Positions 34,567-43,727 of a DNA stretch of 64,000 bases are shown here, piece by piece (the stretch's first letter is position 1; each line of letters begins with the position of its first letter). Under the pieces are notes generated by a model. That model did no database searches and was not told the DNA's origin. It worked only from the letters and a program-made list of their open reading frames with translations. The DNA comes from Streptomyces sp. NBC_00154 (GTDB lineage: Bacteria > Actinomycetota > Actinomycetes > Streptomycetales > Streptomycetaceae), in contig NZ_JAPEMI010000003.1 in assembly GCF_026342835.1 (NCBI RefSeq), positions 124,001 to 188,000 on the forward strand, in the 5' to 3' direction. The position numbers and the translations under genes were made by a program.

Positions 34567-35955
34567 TCAGGCTACTCGTTCGAGTGCGGTCTTCGCCTGC
34601 TCGTCGATCTCCGCCGCCACGCTGATTCCCCGATTCCGGAAGGGGGACAGCACCCGGCGCATGTTCACGGCAGCCTCGCGCGCTCTCCCCGACTGCACAC
34701 CTTCCATCGCATCCAGCGCCTGTGCCCACGTGTGGCACGCGGCCTCCACGTTCCCCTTGCGGGCCTGCACCGTGCCCATGTAGCCCAAGGTCACCGCGTG
34801 GGTCCGGCTGAATGTGTCAGCTTTCCTGGTCAGCACGCTGTTGTTGAATTCTCGGAGCGCTCCGTCAAGGTCGCCGAGCGCCCACAGGGTGCGGGCGGTC
34901 TCGTGGGCCAGGGAAGCTCGCTGGAAGAACCACACCCGACTCGGATCTTCGTCGCCGGCGTCCGCCGCAGCAAGGTCGTCCTCGGCCCGGAGAAGCGCTG
35001 CGATCGCGCACCGCTTCTGCCCGTCGGCGGCGAGGCTGCGTGCCTGCACCACGCCGAGCAGTGCCCGCTCGCGGGGGCTCGCCAGGGTGTACCGCTTGCG
35101 TTCCACGGACGCCGTGGCGAGGTCGACGGCAACTCGTGGGTGGCCGAGATCCGTTGCCTGGTGCGCCATCGCCCGCAGGATGTGGCCGGCAAGCGGAGCG
35201 TCGTCCGCTTCCGCCGCGAGCTTCAGGGCCAGCGTGAAGTAGCGCCGCGCAGCCTCGTGGTGGGAGGCGTCGAAGCTCATCCAGCCGGCGACGTACACGG
35301 CCTCGGAGGCAGCAGCGAGGAGGGCACGACGGGCGTCGTCGCTGGTGAACACCCCTCCGATGTACCTGGCAACGTCGTCGACAAGGTACTGGTAGAGGGC
35401 CGTACGGCCGTCCATGCCGCCGTGCCGCTGGTCTCGCCGAGAGAAGAACTCCGTCATCTCACGGACAGCGCTGACTTCGGCGGCCCCGACCCTGCGACTC
35501 GTAGCGGCGGGGCGGGACTTCGCCCGCTGGGGAGCCTCGTCCCACCACTGCTGTCCGGGCAGGAGCAGGCCGCCCACCGAGTAGGCAGCACCGGCCAGCA
35601 GTCGGCGGCGTTCGAGGTCCACGTCGCTTCTCCCAAGGTCTACCAGCGCATCCAGCGTATCGACGTTCCACTTCGACGCCGCGACCGCGCCCATGTCAAG
35701 TGCCGAGAGCCCGATCTCAGCTGGCGTGATGGGGCGTTGAAGCCGCCGCGACAACGTCTCGCACAAGATAGAGGGCGCTCTGCCCGAGGGCTGGGTTCCC
35801 GCCACCCACATCGCGATGTGCGAGCGGCTCGTCCCCAGCAGTTCTTGCGCTCCGACCTCGGCCGCGACCCTCACGAAGGCAGCCGCCACCTTCGTCTGCG
35901 ACCAGCCGGTTTCCGCGATCGCGTCGGCCAGCTTCACGTTCCGCTCGCGCGCCAT
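34567..35955 (-). CDS. HTH/TPR transcriptional regulator, 462 aa
   Basis: The N-terminal HTH region (VKLADAIAETGWSQTKVAAA, then LGTSRSHIAMWVAGTQPSGR) resembles XRE-like DNA-binding domains. It is followed by an Arg-rich linker (DLERRRLLAGAAYSVGGLLL) and TPR repeats (AARRYFTLALKLAAEADDAP, LAHETARTLWALGDLDGALR). This regulator type is frequent beside Streptomyces secondary-metabolite genes. It is divergently transcribed from the cluster at 36.1 kb with a 138-bp shared upstream region, so it is the best candidate for its pathway regulator. Confidence 0.85.
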   Translation of the reverse strand: MARERNVKLADAIAETGWSQTKVAAAFVRVAAEVGAQELLGTSRSHIAMWVAGTQPSGRAPSILCETLSRRLQRPITPAEIGLSALDMGAVAASKWNVDTLDALVDLGRSDVDLERRRLLAGAAYSVGGLLLPGQQWWDEAPQRAKSRPAATSRRVGAAEVSAVREMTEFFSRRDQRHGGMDGRTALYQYLVDDVARYIGGVFTSDDARRALLAAASEAVYVAGWMSFDASHHEAARRYFTLALKLAAEADDAPLAGHILRAMAHQATDLGHPRVAVDLATASVERKRYTLASPRERALLGVVQARSLAADGQKRCAIAALLRAEDDLAAADAGDEDPSRVWFFQRASLAHETARTLWALGDLDGALREFNNSVLTRKADTFSRTHAVTLGYMGTVQARKGNVEAACHTWAQALDAMEGVQSGRAREAAVNMRRVLSPFRNRGISVAAEIDEQAKTALERVA

Positions 35956-36093
35956 CGTCTACCTCGGTTCACCAAAACGATCTTTGACGGGTTTGACGGC
36001 CCCGGCAGCCGCCCGGAGATACCGCCGCGATGTGATCCACGGTTCGCTCGTGGTCAACGAAACCACCAACTGCCTTTGTCCGGGAGGAAACCG
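35956..36093. promoter_or_regulatory. Divergent promoter region of the cluster with direct repeats
   Basis: Two direct repeats TTTGACGG (35983-35990 and 35992-35999) contain good -35-like TTGACG hexamers; a weak GATACC lies about 19 nt downstream of the second. They lie between the divergent regulator and the first cluster gene and could be an operator, a promoter or both. This is an assignment by position and pattern only. Confidence 0.4.
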
Positions 36094-36288
36094 GTGAAGA
36101 CCAGCCACACGACTGGCGCCGACGCCCGGACCGTTTCGGGCAACCCCCGCGCTGCCGCCCCGACGTCCGACGAGCGGTACTTCAACCACCCCCCGCCGGC
36201 GGCCGTGCTCGCAGAGAACCTCCGCCGCTTCGACCGCTCCGACAAGACCGCCGATCGAGTCCTCCGCGGGCTCAAGCACACGTGGTGA
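36094..36288 (+). CDS. Small hypothetical protein at the head of the cluster
   Basis: A 64-aa ORF. GTG 36094 has a strong GGGAGGAA upstream: VKTSHTTGADARTVSGNPRA, then ERYFNHPPPAAVLAENLRRF and ADRVLRGLKHTW. It is Pro- and Arg-rich with no known domain. It precedes the HATPase gene by 10 nt, so it may be its partner or substrate. Confidence 0.6.
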   Translation: MKTSHTTGADARTVSGNPRAAAPTSDERYFNHPPPAAVLAENLRRFDRSDKTADRVLRGLKHTW

Positions 36289-36298
36289 GAAGGCAAGC

Positions 36299-36775
36299 AT
36301 GGACCGAATCGAAAGCCTGAGCAGCGTAATCAGCGCCCCGGAACACCAGAAGCGCCTGACCCTCATCTCCAACGACAGGGCGCCGGGCATAGCTCGGTCC
36401 TTCACCCGCAAGGCGCTGACGGCGTGGGGGATGGAAGACCTCATGGACCAAGCCGTGCTGATCGTCAGTGAGCTCACCACCAACGCCGAGCGCCATGGAC
36501 GGACTCCGGCTGATGGTCGGAGCCGGGAGGACGAACACGTCGACGAGATCACGCTGACGATCGCCCTGCAGGCCAACGTCGTGGGGATCGAGGTGGAGGA
36601 CAACTCCCCGGAGCCCCCGGCGCCTCGGACTGCCTCGCTCTACGCCAGCAGCGGACGGGGCCTGCACCTCGTGTCGGCAGCTGCCGACACCTGGGCTGCC
36701 TGTCCCACGGAAGACGGTCGCGGCAAGAGGGTGATCGCCCTCGTGAGGCGCCCCGAGTCGCCCATCACCTCCTGA
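36299..36775 (+). CDS. RsbW-like ATP-binding (HATPase_c) regulatory protein
   Basis: A 158-aa anti-sigma-type histidine-kinase-fold ATPase. The N box is in DQAVLIVSELTTNAERHG (ExxxNAxxH pattern), the G1-like segment is NVVGIEVEDNSPEPP and the G2-like segment is SSGRGLHLVSAAADTW. Streptomyces encodes dozens of these as switch proteins for development and metabolism. It is located second in the cluster, which suggests a regulatory role in it. Confidence 0.88.
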   Translation: MDRIESLSSVISAPEHQKRLTLISNDRAPGIARSFTRKALTAWGMEDLMDQAVLIVSELTTNAERHGRTPADGRSREDEHVDEITLTIALQANVVGIEVEDNSPEPPAPRTASLYASSGRGLHLVSAAADTWAACPTEDGRGKRVIALVRRPESPITS

Positions 36776-36798
36776 CCACCTCCCCTTGGAGACCCCTG

Positions 36799-37506
36799 AT
36801 GCCATCCCGGCTTGCGCCCTCGCCCACGCCGACCTCCGGCGGAAAGAGGCTGGGCCTCAACACCGAAGCCGCACGTGTGCTGCTGCTCGACCTGGACGGC
36901 GTGCTCGTCGACACCCGCCCGGTCATGGAAAGCGCGTGGCGCCAGGTCCGTGAGGACCACGGCCTCGACGTGCCGTTCGAGGAGTACGAGCGCCACCTGG
37001 GCCGACCCTTCGCCGACATCATGGAGCAGCTCGGGCTCGCTGACGCCGAGCCCATCCACCAGACCTACTCGAAGGCGTCGACGGCCGCCTCTCACCTGGC
37101 CCGATAGTTCGACGGCGTCGCAGAGGTCCTGCACGCTTTCGCCGCTGCCGACTGGCGGCTGGGGATCGTCACGTCCAAGCCGTTGGACCGAGCCACTCCT
37201 CTCCTGGCCCAGCTCGGCGTCCCGTTCGCCACGGTGCGCACCCCGAACGGGGTGGGCCGGGGCAAACCCGCACCGGACCCGATCCTGCTCGCCCTGATCG
37301 ACCTCGGCGCCGACCAGGCCGACGCGCTGTACGTCGGCGACATGGCGGTCGACCAGGAGGCGGCCCGCCGTGCCGGAGTCTCGTACGTGCACGCGTTCTG
37401 GGGCTACGGCACCCCGAGCCCTCCGACCCCCGTCGTCGCCGAATCGCCGAAGGACCTGCTGCGCCTCCTGGACACCGGGCCGTTCCTCGAAGGGAGCCTG
37501 GTGTGA
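36799..37506 (+). pseudogene. HAD-superfamily phosphatase with an in-frame amber codon
   Basis: The HAD motif I DLDGVLVDTRPVMESAWRQV (nucleophile and acid Asp) comes first, and motif II GIVTSKPLDRATPLLAQLGV, motif III Lys (VGRGKPAPDP) and motif IV LYVGDMAVDQEAARRAGVSY come after an in-frame TAG (37105-37107). Apart from this codon (SHLAR*FDGVAEVL, a likely Glu, Gln or Pro site) the 235-codon phosphoglycolate-phosphatase-like gene is complete. It ends in a 4-bp GTGA overlap with the next gene. It would dephosphorylate a pathway intermediate. Confidence 0.82.
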
Positions 37507-39356
37507 CGCCGCCCAAGGGCAACGCCCTCGGCATCGCCTGGGACAAGTTCAATGGCAAACCCCTCTGGACGCTGATCGGCGAGGGCGCGCTCGCGACCAT
37601 GAAGTCCGACCGGATCACCGCGTCCGAGCTGGAGGCCCTGCCGTTCGACGCGCGGGAAGCGGAAGCACAGGTCGACCAGGTGATGGAGGCCCTCGAAACG
37701 TACGGCGCTGACCTCGCGAGGACGCCGGGTGGTGCGGGGTGGTTGTACGTCCAGCACGTGCCGGCGCGGCGCCTGGTGGCGCAGGTCGTACGCAAGCTGG
37801 CGGCGCTCAGTGCCTGGGAGCCGTTCGCGAAGGCCCCAGGTCCCCTGAGGCTCGCGCCGCACGAAGGACTCGTCGGGTTACGGCCCAGCAGCTCGCGCGA
37901 GTACCGGGCGTACACCGTCACCTGGTCGGGCATCGCCTACCTGCTCGGTGCGGCGGCTCCCCACAACCCCCTGCGTCCCGCGCAGTTACGCAACCTCCCT
38001 CCTCTCTCGGTGGCCGCAGCGGTGCCGAGCCCGACGCCGTCGGAACTGCCACTGAGCGAGGTGGTGGCGCTGTCGTGGTCCTCCCGGCACGCGGCCACTC
38101 TGCTGCCGGTGCTGGAGGAGCTGGCCCGGAACGGACGCCCCAGCCTCGTGGTGGACTTGGCGACCGACCCGGCGGAGGGGTGCCCGGCTTCGGGGGTCGC
38201 GGGGGTGAACCTGTGCCCGCCGCCGACCGGTCTCTTCAACCTCTCCGGCGCCGTGGACGCTCTGAGGCTGCAGGACGACGGCCGCGTCGTGCGGGTCGAC
38301 GTGCACGAGGTTCAACTGGCCAGGCTGGTCCGCCTCTTGTCCGTACTACTGGAGACGGGCGGCGGCTGCACCCAGCCCTCGTGGCAATCCGTGGTCCGGG
38401 CGGAGACGTGGCTGGACGGCGTCCTCGCCGCAGCCCGGCCGCACACCGTTCTGGTCAGCAACGACACCAGCCCGCTGGGTGCGCTGACCGTACATGTGGC
38501 ACAGCGCCATGGCGCGAACACGGTGCACGTCCAGCACGGTGCTTGGACGGCAGAGTCGGTCGCGCGGCCCGCGCTGCACAGCCGCGACATCGTCGTGATG
38601 GGCCAACGGGATCTCCCTCTCGCGAAGGCGTGGGTGCGCCACCCTGACGCCGAAGTCCACGTCCTGGGCCAGCCCCGCTTCGACGCGCTCGCCGGTCTCG
38701 ACCGCGAAGCCCAGCGACGCTACCTGGAGAACCTGCTGGGGCCCGGCCCGGGGCAAGGCCCTGCCCGTATCGCCGTGTGGGCCTGCCAGCCCTTCGGACC
38801 TGACCGGCTCAAGGCCCAAGCCGACCTCCTCCTGGACGGTCTGTGGAAGGCCGGCGGCAACTGGGGCCTCGTCATCGCGCCGCACCCGGCGCAGAGCGTC
38901 GACGTCTTCGCCCCTCTGATCGAACGGGACGGTCGGCCGCTCGTGGCCGTGGCCGATCCCCGGGTCGGCGCTCGCGGCTGCCTCGCCGGTGCCGACGCCC
39001 TGGCGAGCGCCTATTCGACGTGCGGCATCGAAGCCACGCTGGTGGGCGTCCCGGTGCTCGAACTCGGTTCGCCCGGCGAGCGCACGCTCGGGCTCTCCGA
39101 CCACGGCCTCGCACGGCGGTGCAGCACCGCCGATGACGTCGCCGACGCCCTCGTCGCACTTCGCGGTCCGCGGCCTCCTGCCGGCCGGGCGGCGCCGGAC
39201 GCGGTGTGCCGGTGGCGCGGCGATAGCGCCGCCCAGGTCGCACGCCTCATCACCCGCCGGGCCGACGGCCATGACACGCACTCCCACCACGTCCACCACG
39301 ATGCCCGCGGCACCGATTCCGGACTGCCGCAGGGCGAAGGAGCACCTGCCCGATGA
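37503..39356 (+). CDS. GT-B-like glycosyl/glycerophosphotransferase-family protein
   Basis: A 617-aa protein. The C-terminal half has a UDP-GlcNAc epimerase/CDP-glycerol-transferase-like Rossmann fold: TVHVQHGAWTAESVARPALH, EVHVLGQPRFDALAGLDREA, NWGLVIAPHPAQSVDVF and ASAYSTCGIEATLVGVPVLE. The N-terminal 180 residues are unrecognised. The donor and acceptor are unknown; the cluster suggests a CMP-activated sugar. Two in-frame TTA codons (37878 and 37986) make translation dependent on the bldA leucyl-tRNA. It overlaps both neighbours by 4 nt. Confidence 0.75.
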   Translation: MTPPKGNALGIAWDKFNGKPLWTLIGEGALATMKSDRITASELEALPFDAREAEAQVDQVMEALETYGADLARTPGGAGWLYVQHVPARRLVAQVVRKLAALSAWEPFAKAPGPLRLAPHEGLVGLRPSSSREYRAYTVTWSGIAYLLGAAAPHNPLRPAQLRNLPPLSVAAAVPSPTPSELPLSEVVALSWSSRHAATLLPVLEELARNGRPSLVVDLATDPAEGCPASGVAGVNLCPPPTGLFNLSGAVDALRLQDDGRVVRVDVHEVQLARLVRLLSVLLETGGGCTQPSWQSVVRAETWLDGVLAAARPHTVLVSNDTSPLGALTVHVAQRHGANTVHVQHGAWTAESVARPALHSRDIVVMGQRDLPLAKAWVRHPDAEVHVLGQPRFDALAGLDREAQRRYLENLLGPGPGQGPARIAVWACQPFGPDRLKAQADLLLDGLWKAGGNWGLVIAPHPAQSVDVFAPLIERDGRPLVAVADPRVGARGCLAGADALASAYSTCGIEATLVGVPVLELGSPGERTLGLSDHGLARRCSTADDVADALVALRGPRPPAGRAAPDAVCRWRGDSAAQVARLITRRADGHDTHSHHVHHDARGTDSGLPQGEGAPAR

Positions 39357-40309
39357 CACACCTGACCGCCGACAGCGTCGCCGAACTCTTCGTCGGTGCC
39401 GTCGCCCTGGCCAAGAACGGCGAGAGGGTCAGCCCTCGCGGCATGGCGACCCGTGAAGTCCTCGACGTCCACATGCGGCTGACCCAGCCACGGGCCCGCC
39501 TGCTGTACGCGCCGCCGGCCCGCGTCATCAACCCCGCGTTCGCCGTGGCGGAGACTGTGTGGCACCTCTCCGGCTCGGACGCCCCGTGGATCTTCGACTA
39601 CAACACCCGCCTGCGGCGGTACGCCGACGACGGTGTCCTACGGGGCGCGTACGGCCCGCGGATGCGGAAGTGGGCCGGGAACGTGGATCAGCTGAGCCGC
39701 GTCGTCGAGATCCTCAAGGAGGACCCCGACTCTCGCCGGGCTCTGCTCCAGCTCTACGATCCGGCCCAGGACGCCGCCGGGCACAAGGACGTGCCCTGCA
39801 CGCTGGGCTTCCGCTTCTACCTCCGCGCCGGCCGCCTACACATGTCGACCACTATGCGTGGTCAGGACGTGTGGATCGGCATGCCGTACGACCTGTTCTT
39901 CTACACGGTGCTGCACGAGCTGGTCGCCGGCTGGCTCGACGCCGAGCTGGGCGAGTTCCACCACCACGTCGGATCGCTGCACATCTACGAGGACCACCTC
40001 GACCAGGCCGAAGAGCTGACATCGGTCACCGCGAGCCCGGTCATGCCGGACCTCACCACACCGTGGCGGGGCTTCGACGACCTCCTCGACCAGGTCCAGG
40101 CCCGAGACGTCACCGGCCACCCGGGCTGGGACACGATGGCCGAGACACTGCGCAGCTACGGCCTGTGGAAGGACGGCCGGCGTGACGATGCGGGGCGGTT
40201 GGCCGACAAGATCGACGGGCCGCTGGGCGAGGCGCTGACCGCCTGGTACAACGAGCTGAACCGCCATGCCCGCACCTCCACCGCGCCCGAGACGGTGGGG
40301 ACGCGGTGA
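39353..40309 (+). CDS. Thymidylate-synthase-superfamily protein with the cytosine-type Asp (putative (d)CMP hydroxymethylase)
   Basis: A 318-aa protein. The catalytic Cys149 is in DVPCTLGFRFYL; the phosphate-site block is RGQDVWIGMPYDLFFY (Arg169, Asp172); HIYEDH carries the sugar-binding His/Tyr; Glu67 and Trp70 are in ETVWHL. The spacing Cys to the dUMP/dCMP selector is 31, as in E. coli ThyA (C146 to N177), but the selector is Asp180, as in T4 dCMP hydroxymethylase and MilA, not Asn. I therefore predict C5 (hydroxy)methylation of a cytosine nucleotide. It overlaps both neighbours and belongs to the cluster. Confidence 0.85.
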   Translation: MTHLTADSVAELFVGAVALAKNGERVSPRGMATREVLDVHMRLTQPRARLLYAPPARVINPAFAVAETVWHLSGSDAPWIFDYNTRLRRYADDGVLRGAYGPRMRKWAGNVDQLSRVVEILKEDPDSRRALLQLYDPAQDAAGHKDVPCTLGFRFYLRAGRLHMSTTMRGQDVWIGMPYDLFFYTVLHELVAGWLDAELGEFHHHVGSLHIYEDHLDQAEELTSVTASPVMPDLTTPWRGFDDLLDQVQARDVTGHPGWDTMAETLRSYGLWKDGRRDDAGRLADKIDGPLGEALTAWYNELNRHARTSTAPETVGTR

Positions 40310-42035
40310 TGGCCGCCATGGACCGCGCGCCCTCGGTCATCCTCGGGCTGTGCTCCTACACGCACGATTCCTCCGCTGCCCTGCTGGTGGACGGGGAGCT
40401 GATCGGCTTCGTCGAGGAAGAGCGGCTCTCCCAGCAGAAGCACACCAAGGACTACCCCCGCCACGCCGTTGAGTGGCTTCTGGGCCAGGCCGGGCTCACC
40501 GCCGCCGATGTCGACGCCATCGCCTACAACTTCCAGCCCGCCCACTACCTTGCCGAGTCGCCGGCGGCGCTGCGCTTGGCGCTGTCGCCGACGACGCGCG
40601 ACCGGGCGCTGCCGAGGGCTCGTGGCTTCGCCAAGGTGGCACTGCGCACTCAACTGCGGACCCGCACCCTCGGCCGGCAGTTCCCTCCGCCCGCGTCTCC
40701 CCCGTCCTGCACCACCGCGCACACCAGCTGGCGGCCTTCGCCGCCTCTGGGTGGAACGAGTCGGCCGTGCTCGTCGTCGACAGCCTCGGCGAGCGGCAGA
40801 CCACGACCATAGCCCGAGGGCACGACGCGCTCCACCCCTCCACCCGCACCCTGGAGGCGATCAACGACCCAGCCTCGCTCGGCTACGTGTACGGCGCAGT
40901 CACCGAGCACCTCGGGTGGCGCCGAGGTGACGAGGAGGGCACTGTGATGGCGCTCGCCGCCCTCGGCGACCCGCAGCGGTTCCTGCCCCTCTTCGCCCGG
41001 GCTGTGCGCACCACGCCCAAGGGATTCGTGGTCGATCCCGCGTACTTCCCACCACGCGTGCTGACCTCGGGCTACCCACGGACCTCCCGTCGTTTCATCG
41101 CCGAGACGTGCCCCGAGCGTCACCCGAGCGAGCCGCTCCAAGACGTCCACCGGGATCTGGCCGCGGCGCTCCAGGAGCGCACCGAGCAGGTGATGCTGCA
41201 TCTGGCCCGCCGCGCGCGGATGATCACCGGTTCGCGCCGTCTGTGTGTCGGCGGTGGAGTCGCCACGAACTGCGTGAGCATCGGCCGGATCATCGAGGAC
41301 GGAATCTTCGACGAGGTCTTCGTCCCGCCCGCGCCGGGCGACGCCGGCACCGCGATCGGGGCCGCCATCGCCGTGCACACCGGCAGCCGCAGCCGACGGC
41401 CCATGTCCGGCGTCGCCCGGGCCTGTTACCTCGGCCCGTCATACCAGGACCATGCCCTCGACCTCACGCCGTGGCCCGAGCTCCAGCTGAAGACGCTGGG
41501 CGTCGAGACGGCTGAGTTCCTCGCCCACCAGCTCGCCCACGGCATGATCGTCGGGCTCTTCCAGGGCCGGGTCGAGGCCGGCCCCCGCGCCCTGGGGAAC
41601 CGCTCGATCCTCGCCTCCCCGCTGGAGCCCGGCGTCGTCGAGCGACTGAACGCCACCGTGAAGTTCCGAGAGCCGTTCCGCCCATTCGCCCCTATGGTCC
41701 TGGCCGAACGCGCCGCGGGCTTCTTCACTCTCGGCCAGGAAGCGCCGTACATGTCGATGGCGTCCGGCGTAACCGACAAGGCACGCGAACGCGTGCCAGC
41801 CATCGTGCACGCCAACGGCACCTCCCGCCTGCAGACCGTCACCCGGTCGCAGAACCCGTTCATGCACGACGTGCTGAGCGCCTTCGCCCGCCGCACCGGA
41901 GTGCCGGTGCTGATCAACACCTCGCTCAACGTCAAGGGCAAGCCGATCTGCGGGACACCGGAGATGGCCCTGGACTGCCTGGCCAACTCCGGACTGGACG
42001 CCCTGCTGCTGGAAGGCCGGTGGATCACCAAGTGA
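40306..42035 (+). pseudogene. NodU/TobZ-type O-carbamoyltransferase, single-base frameshift
   Basis: The Kae1-like half starts SVILGLCSYTHDSSAALLVD and runs to about 40690. One C appears missing in the run at about 40681-40687 (expected FPSARVSPVLHHRAHQ), and the rest is in the -1 frame: HHRAHQLAAFAASGWNESAV, CVGGGVATNCVSIGRI, then the YrdC-like C-terminus with GRVEAGPRALGNRSILASPL. Restored length is 576 aa, normal for the family, which transfers carbamoyl from carbamoyl phosphate via carbamoyl-AMP to sugar or nucleoside hydroxyls. It could be a sequencing error. Confidence 0.85.
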
Positions 42036-43084
42036 AGATCGGATACAGCTTCTGGGGCTTCCTCGGCAACGGAATCACCGACACCCCGGACGGGGGCCGC
42101 AGCCACCGCCGCCCCCTGATCGACGCCCTCCTCGGCCGCGGCCACGAGATCGTCTTTCTGCAGGCCAACCGCGACCTGATCGAGGCCGGTGACGATCTGG
42201 GCAACGCTTACTCCTTCCACAGCGGCAGCCCGGACATCGACGCTCTGTTCTTGGAGTGGCGCTGGGCGATCGAGGGACGCAACACCACCCCGTGCGGGAC
42301 CGAGGGGCACACCTGCGACCTGCACCGCCAGGCCGAACTGGTCACCCGGTACACCGTGCGCAGGGAGACGCCGACCGTGATCTGGGACAAGGACCGCCAG
42401 CTTCGGCCGGACAGCGTGTGGCGGCGCGTCCGGCAGACCACCGTGTGCGAGGCCGCTCTCGAACCGACGCCGGGCGCCCACCGCCTGCTCTTCCCGCTCG
42501 ACGACCGTCTCCTCGCCGAGGCAGATCCGATCGCGCTCGCCAAGAAGCCCCGGGACCTCGTCCTCGGGTACCTCGGCAACCAGTACGACCGCGACGAGCA
42601 CTTCGACCACTTCTTCGCGCCGGCCGCCGCCCGCTTCGATCACCTGGTCGGGGGTAAGTGGACCAAGACCAGCCGCTGGCCGCACGTCCGCTTCCTCGGC
42701 AGACTCCCCTTCGAGGCCGTCCACGCCGTGTACGGCAGGTCCCTGGCGACCGTCCTGATGCTGCCGGAGCGGTACGCCGCCGTCGGCCAGATGACACAGC
42801 GGATCTTCGAGGCTGTGCTCGCCGGCTGCCTCCCGCTCGCCCCTGCAGACATCCTGCACGCTGACCGCTTCGTGCCCAAGGAGCTGATCGTCAGCTCCGG
42901 CAGCGAGGTGATCGAGCAGCTGACGCGCTTCCAGCGGATCGCTGGCACCGAGCAGCACGTGGACCTGATCGCGGCCTGCATGAACCACCTGGACCTGTTC
43001 CGCCTGAGTCGGCAGGTCGACGCGCTGGAAGCCGTCCTGGGCACGGCCACCGGCCCCGTCGCGGTGGAACGGGGGGCGGCGTGA
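42032..43084 (+). CDS. Putative CgeB-like glycosyltransferase
   Basis: A 350-aa protein. GTG 42032 overlaps the previous stop (GTGA): VKIGYSFWGFLGNGITDTPD. The C-terminal part shows a GT-B donor-domain pattern (LVLGYLGNQYDRDEHFDHFF, HVRFLGRLPFEAVHAVYG, QRIFEAVLAGCLPLAPADIL) like Glyco_trans_1_2/CgeB proteins, with the EAVLAG segment at the expected donor site. The N-terminal part has a Cys/His-containing PCGTEGHTCDLH that I do not recognise. The substrate is unknown. Confidence 0.65.
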   Translation: MKIGYSFWGFLGNGITDTPDGGRSHRRPLIDALLGRGHEIVFLQANRDLIEAGDDLGNAYSFHSGSPDIDALFLEWRWAIEGRNTTPCGTEGHTCDLHRQAELVTRYTVRRETPTVIWDKDRQLRPDSVWRRVRQTTVCEAALEPTPGAHRLLFPLDDRLLAEADPIALAKKPRDLVLGYLGNQYDRDEHFDHFFAPAAARFDHLVGGKWTKTSRWPHVRFLGRLPFEAVHAVYGRSLATVLMLPERYAAVGQMTQRIFEAVLAGCLPLAPADILHADRFVPKELIVSSGSEVIEQLTRFQRIAGTEQHVDLIAACMNHLDLFRLSRQVDALEAVLGTATGPVAVERGAA

Positions 43085-43180
43085 TGCAGCTCACCTCCCA
43101 GACCATGGCGTCTGGATCATCCGAACGTGTCCGAACGGCCGGTCCGACCGGGCACCTCAGCACCTCTACGCTGGAGCACC

Positions 43181-43693
43181 ATGAAGAAGGTCGCCATCGT
43201 CGGCTGCGGAGGCAGCGGCAAGTCGTACCTGGCACGCGAGCTGGGCAGGATTCTCGACGCCCCGGTTACGCACCTGGACGCCGCGTTCTACGACGACGAG
43301 TGGAACGCGCTGCCCATGGAGAAGTTCGCTGCCCTGCAGCGGGACCTGGTCGCGCAGCCGAGGTGGGTGATCGACGGGAACTACAACTCGACGCTGCAGA
43401 TCCGGCTCGAAGCCTGCGACACGGTCATCCTCATGGACGTCTCGACCGTGGCCGCGCTGTACGGGATCTTCTCTCGGCAGTTCCGGCACGGGGCCGGACA
43501 CAAGGGCAACGGGGTGCACAACCGCATCCACTGGGGCGTGATCAAGTACGTGGCGACGTACCGCCGCAGGATGCGCCCGCGCGTCTTGGCCAAGATCGAG
43601 GAATTCGCCTCGGGCCGTGCCGACGTGGTGCTGCTGTCCAACCGGCGGCAGACGCGCCGCTGGCTGCGGAAGGTCGCCGCCGAGCAGCGCTGA
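43181..43693 (+). CDS. Adenylate-kinase-like P-loop (topology-modulation-type) protein
   Basis: ATG 43181 opens MKKVAIVGCGGSGKSYLARE, a Walker A motif at residues 8-15; the Leu/Ala-rich upstream extension to 43127 is not needed. DAAFYDDEWNALPMEKF and WVIDGNYNSTLQIRLEACDT follow the small FlaR/topology-modulation kinase pattern. It is 170 aa, the usual size. It likely phosphorylates a small molecule or nucleotide. It has its own 5' gap of about 100 nt, so an internal promoter is possible. Confidence 0.8.
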   Translation: MKKVAIVGCGGSGKSYLARELGRILDAPVTHLDAAFYDDEWNALPMEKFAALQRDLVAQPRWVIDGNYNSTLQIRLEACDTVILMDVSTVAALYGIFSRQFRHGAGHKGNGVHNRIHWGVIKYVATYRRRMRPRVLAKIEEFASGRADVVLLSNRRQTRRWLRKVAAEQR

Positions 43694-43727
43694 GCACTCC
43701 GCCGCGCCCCCGAAGGGAGGGCGCGGC

